From positions 1-38,791 of the forward strand of contig JAEUHS010000114.1 in the NCBI GenBank assembly GCA_016794035.1: DNA of 38,791 nucleotides. The letters are read 5' to 3'. The notes under the pieces are model-generated. The model was given only the letters and a program-made list of their open reading frames with translations, did no database searches and had not been told where the DNA came from. Of the stretch, positions 24,240 through 30,872 are shown piece after piece. This stretch comes from Planctomycetota bacterium. Lineage in GTDB: Bacteria; Planctomycetota; UBA1135; UBA2386. Each line of letters opens with the position of its first letter. Positions within the stretch are counted from its first letter, which is position 1. Made by a program: the position numbers and the translations under genes.

Positions 24240-26608
24240 GCGCCGACGCGGCCGGCCCGTCGTGGCTGGACCTGCCGCTGCGGCGCCCGCTGGTGACGCT
24301 GCTGCTGGTCGCGCTGGTGACCGCCGCGGCGCTGCTGCTGTGGCCGGGCGTGCGGTTCGAACCCGACGTCTCGCGCGTGCTGCCGCCCGACCACCCGCAC
24401 GTGCGCATCGCGCAGCTGCTCGACGACCGGTCGCGGCCCGCGCGCACGCTGTGGATCCTGCTGCGCGGCGACGGGCTGGCCGAGCGCGTGCCCGCGCTCG
24501 CCGAACGACTGCGCGGCTCGCCGCTGGTCGCCGCCGTCGACACCCGACGCGAGCAGATGTTCGGCCCATGGCTGCTGCGCGCCGCCAGCGCACCGCTGTG
24601 GTCGCTGACGCCGCCGCGGCTCGACGAACTGGCGGCGGCGCTGTCGCCCGCGGGTCGCGCGCGCGCGATCGACTCGCTGCGGCTCGACCTCGCCGACGAC
24701 CCGCTGGCCGCCGCCGAACTGGCGACGCGCGACCCGCTCGGGCTGCGCTGGCTGCTCGCGGCCGACGATCCGGCCCGGCAGCTCGGCCTCGACGCGGGCA
24801 CCGACCTGGTGTCGTTCGACGGCGGCCGCCGCGCGCTGCTGCGGTTGCTCGGCACCACCGACGCCTACGACGCCGACTTCTCGACCGCGCTGATGCAGCA
24901 CGTCGACGCGGCGCTGGCCGGCACCGACGCCGTGGTGTTCGGCGGCTACGCGGTCGCGCGCAGCGACCAGGCGCGCATCCGCGCCGACTTCGAACGCGCC
25001 AGCGTCTGGGCGATGGTGGCGATCCTGGTCTACCTGTGCTGGGTGATGCGCGGCATCCGCCTGCCGCTGCTGGTGCAGCTGCCGGCGCTGCTGTCGATCA
25101 CCTGGGCGATCCCGTTCGGCAGCGCCTGGTTCGGGCCGTTGCCGACGGTGGCGGTGGCGGCGGTCGCGGTGCTGTGCGGACTCGGCGTCGACTTCGCGAT
25201 CCACTACGCCGCGCGCTACCGCGACGAACGGCTGCGCGCCGACCACGCGACCGCGGTGCGCCGCGTGCAGCGCGGCATCGTGCCCGAGCTGACGATCGAC
25301 ATGGCGACGACCGCGGTCACGTTCCTCGCGGTCGGCAGCGGCCAGCTCAGCGGGCTGCGCGCGTTCGGCCTGCTGCTCGCGCTCGGCCTCGTCGCCAGCC
25401 TGCTGGTGACCGTCACCGCGCTGCCCGTGCTGCTCGCGACCGCCGGCCATCGCCGCGATCCCGAGCGCAGCTGGCTGGCCGGCGCCGCCGATCGCTGGCT
25501 GCAGCACCCGGCCGCCCGGCGCGTGGCGGTCGCGGCGATCGTCGTCGCGGCCGCACTGGCGCTGCTGGTCGCCGGCCGCGGCGTGCCGCTGCGCGCCGAC
25601 CCCGAGGCGCTGCGGCCGCACGCCGATCCGGTCGCCGCCGCGCGCGCGACGATCGAGCACGAACTCGGCTTCCAGACCGTGCCGGCGGTGGTGCTGGTGC
25701 CGTTCGCCGACGAGCCGAGCGGGGCGCGCGACGGTCTGCTGGCGTTGCAGCGGGACGGTCGGATCCGGTTCTGGTCGGGGCTCGACGCGGTCGAGACCGA
25801 CGCGGCGCGGCGCGCGGTCGCGGCGTGCCGCGCGCGCATCGGCGACTTCGTCGGCCCGGCGCTGCGGCAGTTCGCCGCCGCCGGCCTCGAGCCCGAAGCG
25901 TTCCGGCCGGCGCTGCAGGACCTCGCCGGACGCCTCGCGGCCGATCCCGCGCCGGCGCCGCCGCTGACGCTCGAGATCGGCGGCGAACGCTGGCGCGCGC
26001 TGCAGGTCTGGCCGGTCGCCCGCCTCGACGGCGAGCACCTGCCGCAGTTCGTCGCCGCCGTGGCGGACCGGCTCGGGCCGCGCGCGCAGGTGCACGCCGG
26101 GGCGACCGTCGCCGCCGAACTCGCGGTGGTGCTGCGCAGCGATCTGCTGCGCGCCGTGCTGCTCGCCGCCGGGCTCGCGTTCGGCATGGTGCTGCTGTGG
26201 CTGCGGTCGGCGCGGCTCGGCCTGCTGGCGCTGCTGCCGAGCGCGGTCGGCATGTCGGTGACGCTGGCGCTGCTGGTCGCGATCGACCTGCAGCTGTCGC
26301 TGGTCAGCTTCGTCGCCGTGCCGTTCGTGCTCGGCATCGGCGTCGACGAGGGCGTGCACACGGTCGGCCACTGCCGCCACGGCGCCGGCTCGACCGGCGC
26401 CACCGGCACCGGCGTGGTGCGCACCAGCCTCGGCACCGTGCTCGGCTTCGGCGCGCTGCTGTGGGCCGACAGTCCCGGCCTGCGCGACCTCGGCGGCATC
26501 GTCGCCGTCGGTTCGCTGGCGAGCATGCTGGCGTGCCTGTTCGTGCTGGCGCCGCTGCTCGCGCGCCGCGCGTCGGCTCACCAGAGCCGCGCCCAGCAGA
26601 ACCAGTGA
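24236..26608 (+). CDS. MMPL/RND-type lipid exporter (ApeM-like)
   Basis: A 790-residue membrane protein with two repeats of one helix, a periplasmic domain of about 190 residues, and five helices. The first helix (LVTLLLVALVTAAALLLWPGV) is followed by FEPDVSRVLPPDHP, a conserved MMPL loop. The transmembrane Asp relay residues appear in GLGVDFAIHYAARYRD (repeat 1) and GIGVDEGVHTVGH (repeat 2). Such proteins move lipids or lipid-linked pigments across the inner membrane. It starts by GTGA overlap with the ligase, and its last 31 bp overlap the 3' end of the opposite-strand acyltransferase gene. Cargo is inferred from neighbours only. Confidence 0.88.
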   Translation: MSADAAGPSWLDLPLRRPLVTLLLVALVTAAALLLWPGVRFEPDVSRVLPPDHPHVRIAQLLDDRSRPARTLWILLRGDGLAERVPALAERLRGSPLVAAVDTRREQMFGPWLLRAASAPLWSLTPPRLDELAAALSPAGRARAIDSLRLDLADDPLAAAELATRDPLGLRWLLAADDPARQLGLDAGTDLVSFDGGRRALLRLLGTTDAYDADFSTALMQHVDAALAGTDAVVFGGYAVARSDQARIRADFERASVWAMVAILVYLCWVMRGIRLPLLVQLPALLSITWAIPFGSAWFGPLPTVAVAAVAVLCGLGVDFAIHYAARYRDERLRADHATAVRRVQRGIVPELTIDMATTAVTFLAVGSGQLSGLRAFGLLLALGLVASLLVTVTALPVLLATAGHRRDPERSWLAGAADRWLQHPAARRVAVAAIVVAAALALLVAGRGVPLRADPEALRPHADPVAAARATIEHELGFQTVPAVVLVPFADEPSGARDGLLALQRDGRIRFWSGLDAVETDAARRAVAACRARIGDFVGPALRQFAAAGLEPEAFRPALQDLAGRLAADPAPAPPLTLEIGGERWRALQVWPVARLDGEHLPQFVAAVADRLGPRAQVHAGATVAAELAVVLRSDLLRAVLLAAGLAFGMVLLWLRSARLGLLALLPSAVGMSVTLALLVAIDLQLSLVSFVAVPFVLGIGVDEGVHTVGHCRHGAGSTGATGTGVVRTSLGTVLGFGALLWADSPGLRDLGGIVAVGSLASMLACLFVLAPLLARRASAHQSRAQQNQ

Positions 26609-27537
26609 TGCGGGCGCTGCCGGATCGCTCGTTCGCACTCGGCGGCCATGCGATCGACCGCGCGGGCGACGTCGCGCTGCCGGTCGTCGCTCTTGTCGAC
26701 CCGGATCGGTTCGCGCATGACGATGCGGTAGCGGCGGCGACCCTCGCGGAACACGAACACCGGCACCAGCGGCGCGTCGGCCGCGCGCGCCAGCGCCGCC
26801 GGGCCGGGCGGCAGGTCCATCGGCCGGCCGAACAGCGTCGAACGCTGCGAACCCATGCCGGCGCGCGGCCGGTCGCCGGGCATCGCCACCACGTCGCCCT
26901 GGCGCAGCGCCATCAAGAGCCGCGCGCCGAGCGTCAGTTCGCTGCCGGCGTAGTGCACCACGAACTGGTCGCGCAGCGGATGCCGGGCGAACAGCTCGCC
27001 GACGAAGCGCTGCGCCGCGCGTCCCATCTCCGGTTCGCGCACGACGTGGATCTTGCGGCCGCGCGGCACCTGCTTGACCAGCGGTCCCATCTCCCAGTTG
27101 CCGAAGTGCGCGGTGAAGAACACGTAGCCGCAGGTGCTCTGCTGCATCTCGGCGTAGGTCGCGTCCCCTTCGAACTGGAACTGCATGCGGTCCTGGCGAT
27201 GGAACTGCTCGTAGCGCTCGGTCAGGCACCAGGCGTACTCGTGGAACGTGCGCCAGATCCGGCGCTGGCGCTCGAACCAGCCGCACGGCCCCAGCACCGC
27301 TTCGAGATTGCCGGCGACCGCACCGCGGATCTGCCACAGACACAGCCAGAAGAACCAGCTCGACAGCCAGACCACCGAGCGGATGAACCACTCGGGGAAG
27401 AACGTCGCCCAGTAGTGCAGCCGGTACCAGGCGATGCCGGTCACGTGCAGCGGGCCGAGCAGGCGGCGGCCCAGCGTCAGCGCGGGGCCATGGGGCTTGC
27501 GGCGGATCGGTTCGACGCTGTGCGCGGGGCTCGTCAC
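26578..27537 (-). CDS. LpxL/HtrB-like lysophospholipid acyltransferase (ApeJ-like)
   Basis: A 319-residue acyltransferase with an N-terminal membrane anchor (about residues 40-70) and the HxxxxE motif as AHFGNWEMGP (H144, E149). Further blocks are HVVREPE, MALRQGDVVAMPGDRP (carrying the conserved Gly-Asp-Arg-Pro), FGRPMDLPPGPAALARAADAPLVPVF and CERAIRQRPHHWFCWARLW, all typical of the LpxL/M family. In aryl-polyene clusters the relative enzyme attaches the acyl chain to a lipid or sugar. The GTG start fits a family-like N-terminus; a GTG 93 nt downstream is a possible alternative. It converges with the exporter gene (31-bp overlap) and diverges from the lipoprotein gene across 28 bp. Confidence 0.86.
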   Translation of the reverse strand: MTSPAHSVEPIRRKPHGPALTLGRRLLGPLHVTGIAWYRLHYWATFFPEWFIRSVVWLSSWFFWLCLWQIRGAVAGNLEAVLGPCGWFERQRRIWRTFHEYAWCLTERYEQFHRQDRMQFQFEGDATYAEMQQSTCGYVFFTAHFGNWEMGPLVKQVPRGRKIHVVREPEMGRAAQRFVGELFARHPLRDQFVVHYAGSELTLGARLLMALRQGDVVAMPGDRPRAGMGSQRSTLFGRPMDLPPGPAALARAADAPLVPVFVFREGRRRYRIVMREPIRVDKSDDRQRDVARAVDRMAAECERAIRQRPHHWFCWARLW

Positions 27538-27540
27538 GGG

Positions 27541-27561
27541 TAGGCTCGCCGGCCGAGAGTA
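27541..27561. promoter_or_regulatory. Overlapping divergent -10 elements (bidirectional promoter)
   Basis: The 28-bp gap between the acyltransferase GTG (27537, minus) and lipoprotein TTG (27566, plus) contains TAGGCT (27541-27546, plus) and TACTCT (27561-27556, minus) as the arms of an imperfect inverted repeat around GCCGGCC. Each hexamer is 18-19 nt from its start codon. TACTCT inside GCTACTCTC is identical to the -10 before the tRNA at 36177. Simultaneous transcription both ways would be sterically difficult. Confidence 0.4.
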
Positions 27562-27565
27562 GCCG

Positions 27566-28180
27566 TTGTCAGTACCTCTTCGCAGCCTGTTCCTCGCGCT
27601 CGGTGCCGCCGTGACGGCGGGCTGCCAGGGCTTCGCGCCGCCCGCGGAGCCGACGCTGCAGCGGCTGCGGCCGATGCCCATGGCGGCGCGCATCCCGCCG
27701 CGGTTCGAGCTCGAGATCGAGTCGCCGCAGCTGAGCGGCGTGTTCGATGCGGTGTTCGCGGTCGGCGCGCACGGCTTCGCGCTGCAGTTGTTCCCCGACA
27801 TCGGCGGCAAGGTGTTCGACCTCGCCGTCGGCCGCGACCGCGTGGTGGCCGACACTCCGGCCGGGCCCTACCTGGCCGAGGCCCCGCTGGATGCGGCGCC
27901 GCCGCACCTGGCGCTGGTGCTGGCCGCGGTGTTCGCCGAGCTGCTGGCGCCGGTCGACGCCGCGCGCGTGCGCGGCGAACGTCGGTCGGCGAGCGGGGAC
28001 AGCGAGCTGCTGCTGGCGCCGGCGCTCGGCAGCGGCCGGGTGGTGGCCACGCTGGCCGACGACGGCACCGTCGCGCGCTACACGATCGAACTCGGCTGGC
28101 TCGCCGTCACGCTCGACGCGACGGGCCGCGTGCAGGCGCGCGGCCTCGACCTGCACCTGCGCTGGCGGCAGGACGGCTGA
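27566..28180 (+). CDS. Small outer-membrane-type lipoprotein (DUF3261/ApeN-like position)
   Basis: A 204-residue lipoprotein. The signal peptide runs LRSLFLALGAAVTAGC with lipobox VTAGC (lipidated Cys20). The mature part is mostly beta-strand (FELEIESPQLSGVFDAVF, LFPDIGGKVFDLAVGRD, ARYTIELGWLAVTLDATG), like the small beta-rich DUF3261 lipoproteins that sit in aryl-polyene clusters. I cannot confirm that family by eye; position and size support it. Start is a TTG because it alone gives a proper signal peptide. Gly after the lipidated Cys (CQGF) does not give an inner-membrane retention Asp, so outer-membrane sorting is expected. It is followed by a mobile-element relic. Confidence 0.7.
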   Translation: MSVPLRSLFLALGAAVTAGCQGFAPPAEPTLQRLRPMPMAARIPPRFELEIESPQLSGVFDAVFAVGAHGFALQLFPDIGGKVFDLAVGRDRVVADTPAGPYLAEAPLDAAPPHLALVLAAVFAELLAPVDAARVRGERRSASGDSELLLAPALGSGRVVATLADDGTVARYTIELGWLAVTLDATGRVQARGLDLHLRWRQDG

Positions 28181-28209
28181 TCTGCCCCGCTGCCGTCGGG
28201 CGCCATCTC

Positions 28210-28522
28210 AGCACTGATGTCTTGCGTGTGCGCGCGCGCGGCGCGTGCCCTGACATGCATCGGCGGGGTCGGATTTCAGGCAGATTCCTGCCGAATTGCG
28301 GTGGTTTCGCCGCGGCAGCGGATCGGGCGGATGCTGCGTTCGCCCCAGTCCCGGCGCCAGGCGAGGACCGCCGGGGGCGCCAGAGCCCTGGGCAGCAGTC
28401 GCAGGAAGGACGCCGCACACCGCTGGCGCGCGTCGCGATCGGACCGGCGTCGGGGCTCGGCATGCCGCTCCGCGCCACGATGGCACTCCTGCCGCGGAAT
28501 GCACACTCAGGCCATCAGTTCT
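28210..28522. mobile_element. Mobile-element relic (about 313 bp) with terminal inverted repeats
   Basis: Both ends carry an inverted repeat read inward: left AGCACTGATGTCTTGCGTGT (from 28210) and right AGAACTGATGGCCTGAGTGT (minus, from 28522); about 18 of 22 positions agree, with GTGTGC continuing. The left part also matches the element at 38652: ACTGATGnCTTGCGTG is shared, and 53 bp inside the stop codon both have GGATGCTGCGnTCGCCCCA. On the minus strand both copies encode a C-terminus WG(E/D)RSI(R/H)P that ends 23 residues after the Trp. In this copy the frame (28276-28506) is only 76 codons, too short for a transposase, so it is probably an internally deleted relic. Flanks show no clear target duplication. 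The rest of the 28181-28634 gap holds no gene I can support. Confidence 0.55.
28276..28506 (-). pseudogene. Truncated ORF inside the mobile-element relic
   Basis: A 76-codon minus-strand frame starting with GTG inside the right terminal repeat. Its C-terminus (WGERSIRPIRCRGETTAIRQ, then ESA) aligns with the partial frame at 38720-38791: W, G, R, S, I, P, G, T and the final A are identical and E/D swap twice over 23 residues with the same length to the stop. The rest is Arg-rich and unrecognised. It is best read as the decayed 3' end of an element-encoded gene. Confidence 0.4.
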
Positions 28523-28579
28523 CGCTGTCTCCCCGGCGGCCGGCAGGCGACCCCGAGGACGCGGCGCCGGGCCGGGCGC

Positions 28580-28599
28580 CGGGGCGGGTGGGTGGGTGG
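28580..28599 (+). other. G-quadruplex motif (five G-tracts, single-base loops)
   Basis: GGGGCGGGTGGGTGGGTGGG: five runs of three or more G separated by one base. Four-tract parallel quadruplexes with single-nucleotide T loops are among the most stable known. It lies on the coding strand 35 nt before the ATG of the second halogenase-like gene, so it would also be present in the mRNA leader if transcription starts upstream. The flanking 28526-28634 sequence is GC-rich with no coding signal. Confidence 0.7.
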
Positions 28600-28634
28600 G
28601 TTTGTGCTCGCCAACCGGCGGCTGCCGCGCAACC

Positions 28635-29942
28635 ATGCCCGCAGCGCAGATGGCCACCCCGTTCGATCACGATGTCGTCGTCGTCGGCGCCGGTCCGGCC
28701 GGCGCCGCGGCCGCCGCGCGGCTCGGCCGGCGCGGGCGCTCGGTGCTGGTGCTCGAGAGCGAGCCCTTCCCGCGGTTCCACGTCGGCGAGTCGCTGCTGC
28801 CGCTCGGCGACGCCGTGTTCCGCGAACTCGGCTGCCGCGATCGCCTCGCTGCGGCCGGCTTCGTGCAGAAGCACGGCGCGCAGCTGATCTCGCCGGACGG
28901 CGCGCATCGCGTGCTGTTCGACTTCGCCGAGTCGCGCCATGTCGACCCGCCGTGGACGTTCCAGGTGCACCGCGCCGAGTTCGACGCGCTGATGCTCGAG
29001 CACGCGGTCGCCTGCGGTGCCGTGGCGGCGGTCGGCCGCGCGCGCGACTATGCGATCGACGGCGACGGCGTGACGCTCACCTACGACGGCGCCGACGGGG
29101 TCGCGCACAGCGTGCGCGCGCGGGCGGTGATCGACGCCAGCGGGCGCGCCGGCTTCGTCGCCCGGCGGCAGGGTGTGCGCATCGCCGACCGGGAGCTGCA
29201 GAAGGCGGCCGTCTACGCGCACTTCCGCGGCGTCGCGACCGATCCGGGCCGGCGCGCCGGCGACACCCGCATCGTCGCGCTGCCGCGCCTGGGCTGGATG
29301 TGGTTCATCCCGCTGAAGCATGGCCAGACCAGCGTCGGCGCCGTGTTCGATCTCGCCGACTACCAGCAGCACGCCAAGGGCGATCCGGCGGCGCTGTTCG
29401 CCGCGGCGGTCGCGACGTCGCCGGCCGCCGCCGACCTGTTGCGCGGGGCCGAGCGCCTCGGCGGGTTCCGCGTCGAGAGCGGGTTCAGCTACCGCGCCGA
29501 GCGCTACTGCGGCGACCGCTGGCTGCTCGCCGGGGACGCCGGCTCGTTCCTCGATCCGGTGTTCTCGACCGGCGTGCTGATGGCGCTGCGCGGCGGGCTC
29601 GAAGCCGCCGACGCCGCCGATGCCGCGTTCGTGCGCGGCGGCGCCCGCCGCGCCGCGGTGCTGCGGCGCTTCGACGAACGGCTGCACCGGCGCTACCGGT
29701 TCGTGCGCCGCTTCGTCACCGGCTTCTACGACCCGCACACGCGCGACATCTTCTTCGCGCCGCGGCCGCTGCTCGGCATGACCAAGGCGGTGACGACCGT
29801 GCTGGCCGGCGGCTTCGACCTCGGCTGGCTCGATCGCTCGCGGCTGCGGCTGTTCTTCCTGATCGGCCGGATGCAGAAGCGCTACGACCTGGTGCCGCGC
29901 CTCGCCGGCGCCGAGCCGCAGGTCGCGGTGGGAGGGTCCTGA
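28635..29942 (+). CDS. Flavin-dependent halogenase-like oxidoreductase (2)
   Basis: A 435-residue FAD enzyme, homologous to but shorter than the one at 18491. Features: Rossmann motif VVVVGAGPAGAAAAARL (about 14-30), FHVGESLLPLGD (48-59), K79 in FVQKHGAQLISPDG at the halogenase Lys position, WMWFIP (221-226) matching WxWxIP, and the second FAD motif WLLAGDAGSFLDPVFSTGV. It belongs to the geranylgeranyl-reductase/tryptophan-halogenase-like group common in pigment clusters. An alternative ATG is 15 nt downstream. Stop and next ATG abut (TGAATG), so it is coupled to the LolA-like gene. The substrate is unknown; halogenation and simple oxidation are both possible. Confidence 0.85.
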   Translation: MPAAQMATPFDHDVVVVGAGPAGAAAAARLGRRGRSVLVLESEPFPRFHVGESLLPLGDAVFRELGCRDRLAAAGFVQKHGAQLISPDGAHRVLFDFAESRHVDPPWTFQVHRAEFDALMLEHAVACGAVAAVGRARDYAIDGDGVTLTYDGADGVAHSVRARAVIDASGRAGFVARRQGVRIADRELQKAAVYAHFRGVATDPGRRAGDTRIVALPRLGWMWFIPLKHGQTSVGAVFDLADYQQHAKGDPAALFAAAVATSPAAADLLRGAERLGGFRVESGFSYRAERYCGDRWLLAGDAGSFLDPVFSTGVLMALRGGLEAADAADAAFVRGGARRAAVLRRFDERLHRRYRFVRRFVTGFYDPHTRDIFFAPRPLLGMTKAVTTVLAGGFDLGWLDRSRLRLFFLIGRMQKRYDLVPRLAGAEPQVAVGGS

Positions 29943-30677
29943 ATGCGGCGCACGCCGGTGCGGCCGGTCCTGGTGACGGTGCTGCTGCTCGGCGCCGGCC
30001 GGGGGCAGGAGCCGGTCCCGACCCCGGCGCCGGCGCCTGCTCGCGTCGAGCCGGCGGTCGTGCGGGCCGGCGAGTCGCTGCTGCGCGCGCATGCCGAGCG
30101 CTGCCGCGCGGTGAAGGTGCTGGTCGCCGACTACCAGCAGACCCGCACGACCCGGCTCTCGCGCGAGCCGCTGCAGAGCCGCGGCACGTTCCTGTTCGTG
30201 CGCGAGCCGGCCTGCATCGTGTTCCGCGCCACCGCGCCGCGCGTGTCGGTGGTGCGGCTGCGGGCGTCGCTCTACGAGGTGTTCCGGCCCGAACGCAAGC
30301 GGCTCGAGCGCTTCCGCCTCGACGGCCCCGAGCTGTCGCAGGGGCTGTTCGCGGCGGTCGGCGGCGATGCCGACCTGCTGCTGCGCGAGTTCGCGGTGCA
30401 GGCCTGCGGCCCCGATCCCGCGGCCGCGGGACGCACGCTGCTGGTGCTGACACCGCGCCGCGAGGCGGTGCGGGAGCGGCTGCGCGAGCTGCGCCTGTCG
30501 TTCGCCGACCAGGGCGGCGCACTGGCCGCGGTGGCCTACGTCGATCCGGCCGGCGACCTGGTCGAGATCCTGCTGCGCGACCTGCGCGTCGACCCCGAGT
30601 CGCCGCCGTCGTGTGAGTTCGAGCTGCCCGCAGACACCACGATCGTCGAGCACGCGGCGCCGAAGCGGCTGCAGTGA
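29943..30677 (+). CDS. LolA-like outer-membrane lipid/lipoprotein carrier (ApeL-like)
   Basis: A 244-residue exported protein. A short signal peptide (RPVLVTVLLLGAGRGQ) is followed by a Pro/Ala linker and a LolA-fold domain: KVLVADYQQTRTTRLSREPL, then SRGTFLFVREPACIVFRATAP, where LolA has 'f.Q......G.l.lkrPgklR....P', and a C-terminal LSFADQGGALAAVAYVDPAG. LolA-like proteins in aryl-polyene clusters are thought to carry the product or its lipid across the periplasm, working with the MMPL exporter and the small lipoprotein. It follows the halogenase-like gene with no gap and is the last gene of the island. Confidence 0.82.
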   Translation: MRRTPVRPVLVTVLLLGAGRGQEPVPTPAPAPARVEPAVVRAGESLLRAHAERCRAVKVLVADYQQTRTTRLSREPLQSRGTFLFVREPACIVFRATAPRVSVVRLRASLYEVFRPERKRLERFRLDGPELSQGLFAAVGGDADLLLREFAVQACGPDPAAAGRTLLVLTPRREAVRERLRELRLSFADQGGALAAVAYVDPAGDLVEILLRDLRVDPESPPSCEFELPADTTIVEHAAPKRLQ

Positions 30678-30702
30678 GTCCGACCGCGCACAACTTCGTC
30701 GA

Positions 30703-30730
30703 GCCACCGGTGGCAGCGACGACGTAGTTT
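30703..30730 (+). promoter_or_regulatory. Promoter of the LysM gene: -10 TAGTTT with upstream palindrome
   Basis: TAGTTT (30725-30730) is a -10 candidate inside an inverted repeat GTAGTTTCACTAC (30724-30736). A perfect 12-bp palindrome GCCACCGGTGGC (30703-30714) ends 10 bp before it, over the expected -35 zone, and could be an operator. An ATG lies 7 nt after the hexamer (30738), but the real gene start is at 30873, giving a leader of about 135 nt. Confidence 0.35.
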
Positions 30731-30872
30731 CACTACCATGCGCGCGAACGGTGGGCGGTCATCCCGCCGTTCGAATGCCGGTGCGGTGCGAGCGCGTCGC
30801 GGCCGAAAGGGTCGGCGAGCGGTCGCGCCGGGTCGGTGGCGGTTGCTTGGGTCGTCAGGTTGGGAGGGTTCC

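Noticed and set aside
28217..28634. Plus-strand open frames across the mobile relic running into the halogenase-like gene
   Set aside because: They lack domains and are interrupted by the element ends; the FAD motif fixes the true start at 28635 or 28650.
30738..30872. Extension of the LysM protein to the ATG at 30738
   Set aside because: The 45 extra codons are Arg-rich and unlike a signal sequence, and a strong ribosome site precedes the ATG at 30873 followed at once by a membrane helix.
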